Assembly (NCBI GenBank): GCA_025453975.1
Contig: JALOPI010000007.1
Span: 1-64,000 of the forward strand
Length of the DNA stretch: 64,000 bases
Direction of reading: 5' to 3'
Origin: Syntrophobacteraceae bacterium
GTDB lineage: Bacteria > Desulfobacterota > Syntrophobacteria > Syntrophobacterales > Syntrophobacteraceae
Every line of letters starts with the position of its first letter. Positions within the stretch are counted from its first letter, which is position 1. Made by a program: the position numbers and the translations under genes. The notes below the pieces were generated by a model that made no database searches, was not told the origin of the DNA, and saw only the letters and a list, made by a program, of their open reading frames with translations. This document shows positions 23,548 to 33,042 of the stretch, piece after piece.

Positions 23548-25430
23548 TGAGCACCAGGAGACGAGGCGGGTACCCATACAGCCTGGACGAGGCCGTCACG
23601 GCGCCCACGCCCCGGAAGTCCCCGGCCGGGAAGGAGCGGGGAGGGCGCCTGCGGTGGGTGGCCCTGGGTCTGTTGGTTGTGGGGGCCCTGGCGGCAGTGG
23701 GGCTCGGGGTGAGCATCCTGGGGTGGGGGAGCCAGATCTTTCCCGCGCGGCTCATCGCCCTGCGGCTCCAGCTGAACGGCAAGGAAGTCATCCTGATGCC
23801 CGACTCCCAGGTCGTGTTGAATCCCAGGGATTCCTTGCTCATCGATGCGATTCAGACCGATGGATGGCTGGCCTGGGGAACCAAGATCGTGGCCACGGAG
23901 CTGGATCCGCGCCTGCTGGGAGCGAAGCCGGTCACCATCCGGGAAATCTGGCCCAATGCGGACTTCGAGACACCCAAGGTCCTGGAGATGGAGGTCCAAT
24001 CCTGGGGAAAGCCCATCGGTAAGGTGTCCCTCCTGGTTCAGCTGGATGCCAAGGACTGGCTCCAGAAGGCCGGGGCTGTGGGGGATGACGAGGGCAAGAT
24101 CGGATATCTCGAGAAGGCCCTGCGGGAGAGCCCCGGCAACATCCTGGTCAAGACCCAGCTGGCGGGCCTTTATTTCGAAGCCAGGAAGTACGGTGAGGCC
24201 GCCCGGCTCTACGAGGAGATCGACCAGTCCGGGAAGTCCAAGCCGATCCTGGAAAAGCTCGTGGCCATCTACCAGATCCAGAAGAATGTCGACCGGGCAC
24301 TGGCGGTGCACCTCGATCTACTGAAGCTTTCCGAGGACCCCGAGGTGTTCAAGGATTTGCTCCAGTACGGTCAGAAGCACAAGCCCAAGGAGGAGTGGGC
24401 CCGCTTCCTCGAGAGGAATCAGCAGGAGATCCCCAAGTCCTTCCAGAGCTCGGTTCTGCTGGTATTGGCGGATCTCAACACCCAGACCCGCAACTGGCGC
24501 AAAGCAGCCGATTCCTACGAGAAGGTCATTCGCTCCGGGGTCAAGGACCCGGACGTCCTCTACAACCTTGCCGTCACCTACCAGCAGGGCAACGACATCG
24601 ACAAGGCCATTCAGGCCATGGAGCGGTACCTGCAGCGAAACCCATCGGACCTCAGGAGCTGGATGCAGCTGGCTGAGATGCAGGAGAAGAAGGGAGCCAC
24701 GGCGGCCGCTCGCGTGAGCTACGAGGCGGTGCTCCAGAAAAGCCCCAACCACAAGGAGGCCCTGGTGCGGCTGGTGGCTCTGCTGGAGAAGTCCAACGAC
24801 AAGGAAGGGCTTCAGAAGACCTACGAGAAGCTGGCGGAGCTTCAGCCCAAGAACAAGACGGTGCTCTACAACCTGGCCGTCCTCCATTATGAGGCCAAGC
24901 GATGGCCCAAGGCCACGGAATCCTTTGAAGCCCTGGCTGCGCTGGATCCCAAGGATGTGGAGGTGAGGAAGTATCTTCTGGACCTCTACCGCAAGCAGAA
25001 GAACGACGAAGGGGTCAACCGGACGACGGAGGCCCTGGCGCAGCTCGATCCCGGCAATCCCGCCTATCATGACACCATTTTTGCGAAATTTAAGGAAAAG
25101 AAGGACTACAAGGGTTTGGTGGCCTACTTCCGGCAGGCCCTGGAGCGCAAGCCCGATTCCGTCGCGCTGCACAGCTACGTGCTCTATGGGCTGGTGCAGC
25201 AGGGTGACAACAAGGGAGCCCTCAAGGAGCTGGAAGAGCTCATTCGCCTGCAGCCCAAGGAGAAGAAGTACTACCGTCAGGCCGCCAGCCTGTATGAATC
25301 GTCCGGGAGCCATGCCGAGGCCCTGAAGAAGCTGGACCAGCTGCTGAAGATGGATCCCAGGGACAAGGAGGTCAAGGAGGATTACATGCGGGTGCGGATG
25401 CTGGTCCTGTCCAAGAAGAAGCCGGAGTGA
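23547..25430 (+). CDS. Membrane-anchored TPR-repeat protein
   Basis: A 627-residue protein. One membrane span lies at about residues 35-58 (LRWVALGLLVVGALAAVGLG), preceded by a basic cytoplasmic tail, so most of the chain is periplasmic. Residues about 60-160 are an extracytoplasmic beta-rich part with no family I recognise. From about 175 to the end there are at least ten TPR-like helical pairs, for example VLYNLAVTYQQGNDIDKAIQ and TVLYNLAVLHYEAKRWPKA. It is translationally coupled to rluB with GGGGAGG upstream. It probably scaffolds an envelope complex; the function is unknown. Confidence 0.85.
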   Translation: MSTRRRGGYPYSLDEAVTAPTPRKSPAGKERGGRLRWVALGLLVVGALAAVGLGVSILGWGSQIFPARLIALRLQLNGKEVILMPDSQVVLNPRDSLLIDAIQTDGWLAWGTKIVATELDPRLLGAKPVTIREIWPNADFETPKVLEMEVQSWGKPIGKVSLLVQLDAKDWLQKAGAVGDDEGKIGYLEKALRESPGNILVKTQLAGLYFEARKYGEAARLYEEIDQSGKSKPILEKLVAIYQIQKNVDRALAVHLDLLKLSEDPEVFKDLLQYGQKHKPKEEWARFLERNQQEIPKSFQSSVLLVLADLNTQTRNWRKAADSYEKVIRSGVKDPDVLYNLAVTYQQGNDIDKAIQAMERYLQRNPSDLRSWMQLAEMQEKKGATAAARVSYEAVLQKSPNHKEALVRLVALLEKSNDKEGLQKTYEKLAELQPKNKTVLYNLAVLHYEAKRWPKATESFEALAALDPKDVEVRKYLLDLYRKQKNDEGVNRTTEALAQLDPGNPAYHDTIFAKFKEKKDYKGLVAYFRQALERKPDSVALHSYVLYGLVQQGDNKGALKELEELIRLQPKEKKYYRQAASLYESSGSHAEALKKLDQLLKMDPRDKEVKEDYMRVRMLVLSKKKPE

Positions 25431-25997
25431 TGCCCCCCGCGCCGGTCGTCCCGAGATTCCCCGCGCCACTCCTCCATTGACCTGGTCCCGGAGCCCGCTT
25501 GGCCATGGCAGGCCGTCGCTGGCGGGGCTTGCCCCCACCTGCGACGAGGCGGGATGAGCCATTCCCGCACAGGCTCTCCGTGATGAGGGATTGGGATTCG
25601 CGCTCTTCACCTCACCGGCGCGGGATGGCGTGGTGCTTCGAGGCGGGCCCGTCGCCCGAAGCGGTTTGTGGCTTCCGGGTAACGACCGATGAGCCCGGGG
25701 CATCCCGGCAGAGCGCTGCGAAGCCTCCTCCTTCCCTCGGGAATGATCTCCCCTCCATGTGATATTTCATCCCTTTGACACCATATCGTAACACGGAAAT
25801 TGCATGCTCCGGACGCCTTTGGGGAGACTGGGCCCTGGTGACCTGCTTTCCAGATCGGTCCCACCGAGCCTGGCGCCGGGCTCGGGCACGAGGTATCGAG
25901 CCCGAGCCCAGACTCGCTTGCGAAAACACGATGGCGGCTCGTTCCGAGGCTACCCGGCCCGGGGATGGCCTGCCGATCCAGATAAGGGAAAACAGCG
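25431..25997. other. 567-base intergenic region, no gene seen
   Basis: Frames on both strands are short or of random composition. The region around 25770-25805 is A/T-rich (TTTGACACC...CGTAACACGG) and may hold the phnM promoter. No hairpin with T-run is visible after the TPR gene. Confidence 0.4.
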
Positions 25998-27161
25998 ATG
26001 AGCGGCGAGAAGTGTCTGTTGGGCGGACCGGTCTTTGACGGCGAGCGCCTCTGGGAGCGGGGGACGGTTCTTTTCTCCGATGGTGTCGTCCTCGAGGTGA
26101 GGGAGGGGAGGCGACCTCGCCGGGGAGCCGAGGTGATCGACGCTGGGGGCAAGTGGGTGATTCCAGGTCTCGTGGACCTCCACTCGGACGCCGTGGAGCG
26201 ATGTATCGAGATGCGGCCTGGAGTGCATTTCGACTGGGAATTCGCCCTTCATGTCCTGGACCGGAGGCTGGCCGCCTGCGGCATCACGACGTTCTGTCAT
26301 GCCCTGACATTTTCCGACAACGATTTCGGTCTGCGAAACGGAGCCGCCGCCGAGGGGCTCGCTCACCTCATCACGGCCTTCGACGGAAGCCCCCTCCGGC
26401 GGGTGAGACATCGGGTCCATGCGCGCTACGAGATCACCTGTCCCCGCGTGGCCCCCGTCGTCGAGGCACTCGTGGAGAGCCGGGCCGTGCATCTTTTTTC
26501 CCTCACGGATCACACTCCGGGCCAGGGGCAGTTCAAGACCCTGGACGCCTATCTCGACTATCAGACGGAAACCTACGGGGTGACGCGGGACGAAGCCCTT
26601 GCGGCAGCGGCCTCCAAGCAGCTGCGGAAGTCCGCGGGGCTCGGGCACGTGAAAGTGATATGCGACCGGGTGAGATCGGCGGGCCTTCCCATCCTGAGCC
26701 ATGACGACGATGGCGCGGAAAAAGTCCGTCTGGCCAGGAAGCTGGGAGTCCGGGGCTGTGAGTTCCCCGTCAACATGAGCGCCATCGCGGCGGCCAGGGA
26801 AAACGGGATGAGCGTGCTCATGGGGGCTCCCAACCTCATGCGGGACGCTTCCTCCAACGGTCACCTCAGGGCTTCCGAGGCCATCCTGAGCGGCTGCTGT
26901 GACGGCCTGGTGAGTGACTACTATCCCGAATGCCTCCTGCAGGCCCCCTTCCTGGCCCATCGCCGCCACGGCCTGCCCCTGGAGGAAGCTTTGAGGCTCG
27001 TCACCAGCCATTCCGGAGAGATTCTCCGCGCCACCGATTCCTGTGGGCGACTCGAGCCGGGATGTCCGGCGGACATCCTGGTGATCGACCCCGGGGACAG
27101 CTGGGTGCGGGTTCACCAGACCTGGGTTTCGGGACGGCTGGTCTTCAGCGACGGGCTTTGA
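25998..27161 (+). CDS. phnM: Alpha-D-ribose 1-methylphosphonate 5-triphosphate diphosphatase
   Basis: A 387-residue amidohydrolase-superfamily protein. WVIPGLVDLHSDAVERCIEMRP is the PhnM version of the HxH motif, with His-Ser-Asp in place of HxH. Later PILSHDDDGAE, EFPVNMSAIAAAR and GAPNLMRDASSNGHL, then GLVSDYYPECLL, are PhnM-specific blocks. The enzyme removes pyrophosphate in the carbon-phosphorus lyase pathway. No other phn gene (phnGHIJKL, transporter) is within the window, so it is either a stand-alone member with another role or part of a dispersed pathway. The phosphate operon lies 12 kb away. Confidence 0.88.
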   Translation: MSGEKCLLGGPVFDGERLWERGTVLFSDGVVLEVREGRRPRRGAEVIDAGGKWVIPGLVDLHSDAVERCIEMRPGVHFDWEFALHVLDRRLAACGITTFCHALTFSDNDFGLRNGAAAEGLAHLITAFDGSPLRRVRHRVHARYEITCPRVAPVVEALVESRAVHLFSLTDHTPGQGQFKTLDAYLDYQTETYGVTRDEALAAAASKQLRKSAGLGHVKVICDRVRSAGLPILSHDDDGAEKVRLARKLGVRGCEFPVNMSAIAAARENGMSVLMGAPNLMRDASSNGHLRASEAILSGCCDGLVSDYYPECLLQAPFLAHRRHGLPLEEALRLVTSHSGEILRATDSCGRLEPGCPADILVIDPGDSWVRVHQTWVSGRLVFSDGL

Positions 27162-27461
27162 TGCGACATCCACGAGAGAGTGGTTTCCGCCGGTCCCTTT
27201 CGGGGAATTTCTGGTCTCATTCCCACCCAATCCACATCATGAGCGTCGGGGCGACGGAAGGTTTGCCTTGTATGAAGACCCGCGGATTTGATATGTGTCC
27301 TCATCGGGCCGAGCCGAGGCTCCGCCCGGACGCGCACGGGCTTCCCCGGAGTCAGGGCCGCGGCCGAGGAGGCTGCCCGCGGCGGCCCAATGCCCCCTGG
27401 CCACGATCCCGGCCCCGACGACCCGAGCCCGAATGATCATCCACTCAACCCAGGAGAGCGC
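27162..27461. other. Intergenic region before the PspA module
   Basis: 300 bases between phnM and the DUF4178 gene. A forward frame extends through it but the Shine-Dalgarno CAGGAGAG at 27451-27458 sets the true start of the next gene. No clear promoter hexamers were found. Confidence 0.4.
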
Positions 27462-28016
27462 ATGTCACTCTGGAAGAAGCTTTTTGGCGGCAAGGAAGAG
27501 GAGCCGGCCATCGATCCCCTGGCGGATCTGGTGCTGGACAGGATGGCTCCCGGCTTCCTGGTGGACCACGACGGTCGAACATTCGAGGTGGTGGCGAGGC
27601 ATCACCACGATACGGGGGATGGGCTCCGCACGGACGAATGGGAGCTGCGCGGCGAGGGTGAGATGCTCTATCTCAACCGGGTGGAGGCCGACGGCGTTTA
27701 CTGGACGCTCACGCGGAAGGTCCCGCTGGGTATGATCGACGACAGGCTCAAGAAGCACATCCAGCAGCACGGGGATCCGCCTGAATCCATCGAATTCGAA
27801 GGGGTCGCCTATTTCATGCAGAGCTATGGCGGGGCCCAATTTTACCGGAACGGGCGTGGTCCCGCCCAGCCGTTCCTCTACTGGGACTACGAGGACGACC
27901 CCCGGGAGCGGGTGCTGACCATCGAGCAGTGGGGAGATATCGAATTTCAGGCCTATCCGGGGCATTATGTCGAGGAATATCAGTTCACCAATATCCTTCC
28001 GGGGGCCAGGCGATAG
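27462..28016 (+). CDS. DUF4178-like protein of PspA module
   Basis: A 184-residue protein beginning MSLWKKLFGGKEEE. The core FEVVARHHHDTGDG...TDEWELRGEGEMLYLNRVEADGVYWTLTRKV has the DUF4178 pattern of a Trp-x-x-Tyr/Leu strand followed by a strand pair; DUF2491 (E. coli YjfK) is a close alternative. A second similar strand set (PAQPFLYWDYEDDPRERVLTI) follows. No signal or span, so cytoplasmic. It is the first of five closely spaced genes ending in pspA. In other bacteria DUF4178 proteins co-occur with DUF350 and PspA proteins in envelope-stress loci. Confidence 0.72.
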   Translation: MSLWKKLFGGKEEEPAIDPLADLVLDRMAPGFLVDHDGRTFEVVARHHHDTGDGLRTDEWELRGEGEMLYLNRVEADGVYWTLTRKVPLGMIDDRLKKHIQQHGDPPESIEFEGVAYFMQSYGGAQFYRNGRGPAQPFLYWDYEDDPRERVLTIEQWGDIEFQAYPGHYVEEYQFTNILPGARR

Positions 28017-28047
28017 AGTCTCTTCGCCGGCTTCGAGGAGTGAGAGG

Positions 28048-28863
28048 ATGCATTCCATCATCACGCGCCTGCTGGTCGTCGGACTGCTGGCTTCGGCACT
28101 CGCCGGGTGCGGGGATGGGGTCGGCGGCTCGCCCGTGGACTCCATGCGACGCAGCCTGGACCGGTACGCGGAATACAGCGTCATTCTCAATGACATGGAT
28201 TCCAAGGGGCTCTTCTTCCACGACTATTTCCATCGCTATCGGATCGTCTACGCGGAGAACGGTGCCAAGGGCGGGGACGGTTCAAAGCCCAATTTTGCCC
28301 AGAAGATGACCGAATGGGTCAAGGTGGATGAAAGCCTCTACAGGAAGTACCAGGATGCCCTGGGGATGGTGATCCTGGCCAAGAAGCCCGATGGCTCCAT
28401 CGACGCGGTCCCGCAGCCCCCCTTGTTCTCCTACATCGGGGATCCGCGATTTGGAAAGTGGGAGACCGACGGCAGCGGGAATCAGAGCTGGGCATGGCTG
28501 GCCACGGGCATGGTGCTCTCGAGTCTCATCGACGAGGTCGGTGATGCCTTCGAGACCCGTCGCCGCGTGGATTACCGCCGCTGGAATGATTATAAAGGCT
28601 CGCGGAGCAGCGGCACTCCCTACTACGGGAAAGATTCCCAGGGGAGACCCCAGTTCGGGACCCAGGGAACCGTCACGCGGAAGTCCAGCCCCGGCTTTTT
28701 CGAGCGGCAGCAGACCAGGATGTCCGAGCGCAAGGACACTTTCGCCCAGAAAGTCGAGTCCAGGATGGGCCGCTCGCGACCCTCTTCATCGTCGTCGGGC
28801 GGATCGTTCTCGAGCAGCCGGAGCGTATCCTCCTCGCGGGGGGGGAGCAGGGGCAGAAGGTAG
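28048..28863 (+). CDS. Lipoprotein of PspA module, Ser/Arg-rich C-terminus
   Basis: A 271-residue lipoprotein with a clear type II signal: ITRLLVVGLLASALAGC, lipid-modified Cys at about residue 20. The middle part carries conserved-looking aromatic blocks (FFHDYFHRYRIVYAENG, WLATGMVLSSLIDEVGD) that I cannot assign to a named family. The C-terminal 40 residues are low-complexity Ser/Gly/Arg. The position equals that of the DUF1190-type lipoprotein YjfM in the E. coli yjfIJKLMC locus, but I do not see clear DUF1190 homology. The ATG at 28048 follows GAGAGG. Confidence 0.75.
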   Translation: MHSIITRLLVVGLLASALAGCGDGVGGSPVDSMRRSLDRYAEYSVILNDMDSKGLFFHDYFHRYRIVYAENGAKGGDGSKPNFAQKMTEWVKVDESLYRKYQDALGMVILAKKPDGSIDAVPQPPLFSYIGDPRFGKWETDGSGNQSWAWLATGMVLSSLIDEVGDAFETRRRVDYRRWNDYKGSRSSGTPYYGKDSQGRPQFGTQGTVTRKSSPGFFERQQTRMSERKDTFAQKVESRMGRSRPSSSSSGGSFSSSRSVSSSRGGSRGRR

Positions 28864-28881
28864 GGAGACAGGAGATCAAGC

Positions 28882-29727
28882 ATGTTCATGGGCACAATCG
28901 TTCTTGGCGCCGTATACCTGTTGTCGGCTTTTGTCCTCTTTGCCATCGGCAAGGTGGTCTTCGATCTGACCCACCGGAGCTTCGGCTTCAAGGAGCAGCT
29001 GGTGGAGCGGGACAACCTGGCCTTCGCCCTGACGGTCGGCGGGTACATCCTGGGCTTGACCATCGCCCTGGGCGGGGCCATGTCCGGGCCTTTCATCTCC
29101 CTGGCCGTCAACGCCATCGACATATTCCTTTACGGGGTCATCGCCATCGTGCTGCTGAATGCGTCGGTCTGGATCAACGACTGGCTGATTCTGAACCGGT
29201 TCAGCGGGGAAAAGGAGATCATCCAGGACCAGAACTGCGGGGTGGGAGCCATCGAGGCGGCCAACACCGTGGCCGTGGGGCTCGTCATTCACGGGACCCT
29301 GGCGGCGGGGGGGCATCTCCTCGAAGTCCTGGTCTTCTGGGCCCTCGGGCAGGTGACGCTCGTTGTCTCGGCCAGGATCTACCACTGGATGGCCCCTTTC
29401 GATGTGCACGATGCCCTGGAGAAGGACAACGTCGCGGTGGGGGTGGCCTTCGCCGGGATGCTTCTGGGCATTGGAAACATCGTGCGCTTCGCGGCTCAAG
29501 GTGCTTTCGTCTCCTGGACCCAGAACCTGGGTTTCTTTGCCAGTGTTGCCCTTTTCGGTCTCGTGGCGCTTCCCGCCGCGAGGTTCGCCGCGGACCGGCT
29601 GCTGCTGCCCGGAGGGCGGCTGACCCATGAGCTGGTGCATCAGGAGAGGCCGAATGTCGGGGCGGGAGTCATGGAGGCCGTGGTCTATGTGGCCATGTCC
29701 TTTCTGATCGGCTGGTCCATCAAATGA
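28882..29727 (+). CDS. DUF350 (UPF0719) inner-membrane protein, tandem repeat form
   Basis: A 281-residue polytopic protein with about eight membrane spans in two homologous halves. The first half shows RDNLAFALTVGGYILGLTIALGGA, the second KDNVAVGVAFAGMLLGIGNIV: the DN-x-A-x-x-x-x-x-x-G pattern of DUF350 appears twice, so this is the duplicated form like E. coli YjfL relatives. It starts 18 bases after the lipoprotein gene. Partnership with PspA proteins is recurrent, suggesting a membrane-stress sensor or effector; the molecular function is unknown. Confidence 0.85.
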   Translation: MFMGTIVLGAVYLLSAFVLFAIGKVVFDLTHRSFGFKEQLVERDNLAFALTVGGYILGLTIALGGAMSGPFISLAVNAIDIFLYGVIAIVLLNASVWINDWLILNRFSGEKEIIQDQNCGVGAIEAANTVAVGLVIHGTLAAGGHLLEVLVFWALGQVTLVVSARIYHWMAPFDVHDALEKDNVAVGVAFAGMLLGIGNIVRFAAQGAFVSWTQNLGFFASVALFGLVALPAARFAADRLLLPGGRLTHELVHQERPNVGAGVMEAVVYVAMSFLIGWSIK

Positions 29728-29811
29728 GCGTGAGCTCCCATCGTGGAGAATGGGCCAGGAGCTTGCCGGGAAATGGGAATTCCCAGTGAACGAGAGAAGG
29801 AGGAACGACCA

Positions 29812-30213
29812 ATGTCCGATTGTTTGGAGAAGCTGAAGGGTTATTTGAGCGACCTGGATATCGCCATCGTCGAAGAGGATTCGGAGGAGGATCTGCTCAT
29901 CGTGGACGACCAGGACAGCGGTGTCACCAATCTGATCCTCGACTGCGAGGATCCCATCCTCATCGTCGAGCAGCTCATCATGCCCGTTCCCGAAGGGGCT
30001 GGAGCGCCATTCTTCCGACGACTGCTCCAGATGAACGCCACCCTGGTCCACGGGGCCTTCCTGCTGGACGAGGATGGAAGGCATGTGTTCTATCGTGACA
30101 CGCTTCAGCTGGAGAACATGGACAAGAACGAGCTGGAAGCCTCCATCCGTGCGCTGGCCCTCGCTCTGGCGGAGCACGGCGATGAACTGCTCGAAATGAG
30201 CAAGCAGGCATAA
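29812..30213 (+). CDS. YbjN/DUF2170-like small acidic protein
   Basis: A 133-residue acidic protein starting at 29812 with AAGGAGGAACG upstream. The fold looks like the type III chaperone/YbjN class: an N-terminal helix, strands (DLLIVDDQDSGVTNLILDCE, DPILIVEQLIMPVP), a central helix (PFFRRLLQMNATLVHGAFLL) and a long C-terminal helix. The position directly before pspA equals that of YjfI (DUF2170) in E. coli, and I cannot separate the two families by eye. It starts ten bases before the next Shine-Dalgarno region and is surely co-transcribed with pspA. Confidence 0.75.
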   Translation: MSDCLEKLKGYLSDLDIAIVEEDSEEDLLIVDDQDSGVTNLILDCEDPILIVEQLIMPVPEGAGAPFFRRLLQMNATLVHGAFLLDEDGRHVFYRDTLQLENMDKNELEASIRALALALAEHGDELLEMSKQA

Positions 30214-30223
30214 GGAGAGAAAA

Positions 30224-30937
30224 ATGGCAGGTATTTTCAATCGACTGTTCAAGATCGGCCAGGCGGAGGCCCATTCCATCGTGGACAAGCTCGAGGATCC
30301 CATCAAGCTGACCGAGCAGGGCATCAAGGATCTCAAGCGGGACCTTGGCGAGGCCATGCACAGTCTGGCGGAGATCAAGGGGCTGGCCATCAGGCTGAAG
30401 AAGCAGGCCGACGATGCCGGCAAGCTCGCTCAGGACATGGAGCGAAAAGCCATGCTTCTGCTCCAGAGGGGCCAGTCCGGGGAGATGGACCCGGCCCAGG
30501 CCGAGCAGCTGGCCATGGAGGTCATCAACGAGAAGGAATCCGCGGATCGCCGCGCAGCCCAGTTGTTCCAGGACTACCAGAGCCAGAGCGCCATGTCGCA
30601 GCAGCTGCAGAACAAGGTGGACGAGCTGCGCAAAACCATCTCGACTTACGAGAATGAGCTCATCACCCTGAGGGCCCGGGCCAAGACGGCCAGCTCCATG
30701 CGCAAGGTCAACCAGCAGCTGGCCAAGATCGATTCGTCCAGCACCATCAACATGCTGGAGAAAATGAAGCAGAAGGTCAGCGAGGAGGAATCCCTGGCCA
30801 CGGCCTACGGCGAGGTGGCGGCGGGGACGACGACACTGGAAGCCCGGGTCAACCAGGCGCTTTCGAGTCGTAGCGCCGACAGCCAGCGCTCCCTTGAAGA
30901 TCTGAAGCGCAAGATGGGACTACTGCCTCCGGCCTAG
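30224..30937 (+). CDS. pspA: PspA/IM30-family membrane-stress protein
   Basis: A 237-residue, almost entirely helical protein. The N-terminal MAGIFNRLFKIGQAEAHSIVDKLEDP is the amphipathic, membrane-binding helix followed by the PspA/Vipp1 ExxDP-type turn. The remaining coiled-coil (heptads through about residue 200) is the ESCRT-III-like core. It lies ten bases after the YbjN-like gene. PspA proteins form polymers that patch damaged inner membranes. With no PspF or PspBC here, regulation must differ from the enterobacterial system. Confidence 0.9.
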   Translation: MAGIFNRLFKIGQAEAHSIVDKLEDPIKLTEQGIKDLKRDLGEAMHSLAEIKGLAIRLKKQADDAGKLAQDMERKAMLLLQRGQSGEMDPAQAEQLAMEVINEKESADRRAAQLFQDYQSQSAMSQQLQNKVDELRKTISTYENELITLRARAKTASSMRKVNQQLAKIDSSSTINMLEKMKQKVSEEESLATAYGEVAAGTTTLEARVNQALSSRSADSQRSLEDLKRKMGLLPPA

Positions 30938-31147
30938 GAAATTGTGCGAAGCCGTCTTTTCGAGCGATAGCGAAAAAAGTTGAATTGCGTGCGCCGGAAT
31001 TTCCGTAACCGCCCTCGGTGACCATCTCGTCAGCGGGAGCCACCTTTGCCTCGATGCGTGGAAGGGGTGGCTCCCGAGGCGAGCCATCTCCATTCACGGA
31101 TCCTCAACGATTCTTCCCATGGGCGCAATGTAACGAGAGAGGAGATC

Positions 31148-33037
31148 ATGAGTCGATACGGACCTGACTGCTGGGGGAATCTTGTCGGAGCGGTGCTGGT
31201 GGTCGTGGTCCTCCTCGCCAATGGCTGCGCCACCCCGGTGGGTGTGCGCCGCATGGACCCCCAGGAGGTCCAGCAGTCGCTGACGGCCAATGTGCTCTCC
31301 AGCGACACCCTGAGCGCCCCGACCACGCAGATCCTGAACCGTGCCGGCCTGAAAGAGAAGTTCCGAAACGACCCCGAGGAGGTGCTGGCCGCCCTGCACC
31401 GGGGACTCCCCACGGCCGGCGAATCGGACCGGCTCTTTGCGTTGGCCGAGCTGTCCTTCGCCCACGCTTCCCGGAATGATGCGAGACCGTATTTCCTGGC
31501 GTCGGCCCTCTATGCTTATGCGTTCCTGTTCCCCGAGGATCGGGAGGCCCTTCCAGGCAGGACCGACCCGCGCATACGCCTGGCCCTGGATCTTTACAAC
31601 CGGGGGCTGGCCCAGGCTTTCACCAATGAGTCCGACAAGCACGTCAAGGTCCAGGCCGCGACTTATCCCCTGCCCTTCGGCCAGATCGCCGTTGACGTCA
31701 GCCCGGAGGATTTTCGATACGGCGACTATCGGCTGGTGAATTTCGTCCAGGCCGCCGAGCTGGACGTGCGGGGGCTACGCAACCGCTACCGCTGGTCGGG
31801 GATTGGCGCGCCCCTGGCCGCCTCGCTCCAGGAGGCAGATTCCAGCGGCGCTTCGGTGAAGTACAAGATCCCTCCCAATCTCAAGGTCGCGGTGACGGCC
31901 CTCCTGGTCCCGGATAACATTGGGGAAATCCTCAAGAGCGGGCAGCTTCGCGCACGGCTGGACCTCTTCACCACGGGCGAGGCCACCTCGGTTTTCATCG
32001 AGGGACAGGCCGTTCCCCTGGAGTATGAGCTGAGCTCGGCCCTGGCCTACACGGTGGAGGGATCCCAGGCCTACCGGTTCGAGCTCAAGGGGCTCTTTTC
32101 GGGGGACTTCACGATCTTCAAGGACCGGTCGCGCTTCGAGGACGGTCTCTTCTTCATGGAGCCCTACCGGCCCGGCTGCATACCCGTGGTTCTCGTCCAC
32201 GGGACGGCTTCGAGCCCGGTTCGGTGGGCTGAGATGCTGAACGAGCTCCAGAACGATCCGAACCTGTGGGGACGCTACCAGTTCTGGCTGTTCACCTACA
32301 ATACGGGCAACCCCATTCTTTACTCGGCGGGAATCCTGGCCGAAGGGCTCCGGAAGATCGTGGCCGAGCTGGATCCCGAGGGGAAGGACCCCGCCCTGGG
32401 CAAAATGGTGGTCATCGGCCACAGTCAGGGGGGGCTTCTGACCAAGCTCACGGCGGTCAGCTCGGGCATGTGCTTCTGGGACAGGGTTGTCTCCAAGCCC
32501 ATCGATGAGCTGCAGGTTTCTCCCGAGACCAAGCGGATCCTTCTGAGGAGCATGTGCTATGAGCCGGTCCCCTCGGTGAAGCGCGTGGTGTTCATCGCCA
32601 CTCCCCATGGAGGAAGCTTCGTCGCCGGGGGATGGATCGGGAAGCTGGTGGGCAAGTTCATCACCCTGCCGTTTCAGCTCTTGAAGCCGCTTCAGGAGGT
32701 GCTTGCCGTGGTGGGTCAGGGGGTGGCCGGGGTCCAATCCCTCAAGGACATCCCGCGGAGCACGGACAACATGGATCCCAAAAGTCCCTTCATCAAGACC
32801 CTGGCATCGATTTCCATCGCCGAGGGGATCCAGGCCCATTCCATCATCGCCGTCAGGAACCCCGAGGATCCCCGGGAGAAATGGACGGACGGGGTCGTGG
32901 ACTTCAGCAGCGCCCAGATCGACGGCGTGGCGTCGGAGCTGGTGGTCCACTCGAGCCATTCCGCGCAGGACCATCCGGAGACCATCGAGGAGGTGCGGCG
33001 CATTCTCATGGAGCACCTGAAGGAAAGAGGACGCTGA
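31148..33037 (+). CDS. Lipoprotein alpha/beta-hydrolase
   Basis: A 629-residue protein. The ATG at 31148 follows GAGAGGAGATC; the signal peptide ends in LLANGC, a lipobox. Residues about 25-330 form a helical then beta-rich N-terminal region with no family I recognise. The hydrolase domain begins near VVLVHGTASSPVRWAEML (oxyanion loop), has the nucleophile elbow VVIGHSQGGLL, then IATPHGG, the pattern of triacylglycerol-lipase-like and esterase-like enzymes. The catalytic His is probably in VVHSSHSAQDHP near the C-terminus. It is coupled to the DUF4105 gene, five bases downstream. Confidence 0.85.
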   Translation: MSRYGPDCWGNLVGAVLVVVVLLANGCATPVGVRRMDPQEVQQSLTANVLSSDTLSAPTTQILNRAGLKEKFRNDPEEVLAALHRGLPTAGESDRLFALAELSFAHASRNDARPYFLASALYAYAFLFPEDREALPGRTDPRIRLALDLYNRGLAQAFTNESDKHVKVQAATYPLPFGQIAVDVSPEDFRYGDYRLVNFVQAAELDVRGLRNRYRWSGIGAPLAASLQEADSSGASVKYKIPPNLKVAVTALLVPDNIGEILKSGQLRARLDLFTTGEATSVFIEGQAVPLEYELSSALAYTVEGSQAYRFELKGLFSGDFTIFKDRSRFEDGLFFMEPYRPGCIPVVLVHGTASSPVRWAEMLNELQNDPNLWGRYQFWLFTYNTGNPILYSAGILAEGLRKIVAELDPEGKDPALGKMVVIGHSQGGLLTKLTAVSSGMCFWDRVVSKPIDELQVSPETKRILLRSMCYEPVPSVKRVVFIATPHGGSFVAGGWIGKLVGKFITLPFQLLKPLQEVLAVVGQGVAGVQSLKDIPRSTDNMDPKSPFIKTLASISIAEGIQAHSIIAVRNPEDPREKWTDGVVDFSSAQIDGVASELVVHSSHSAQDHPETIEEVRRILMEHLKERGR

Positions 33038-33042
33038 AGACC

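Noticed and set aside
25776-25797. Possible Pho box upstream of phnM
   Set aside because: Half-sites on an 11-base period exist (TTTGACA and TCGTAAC) but match only about half of the consensus; too weak to report.
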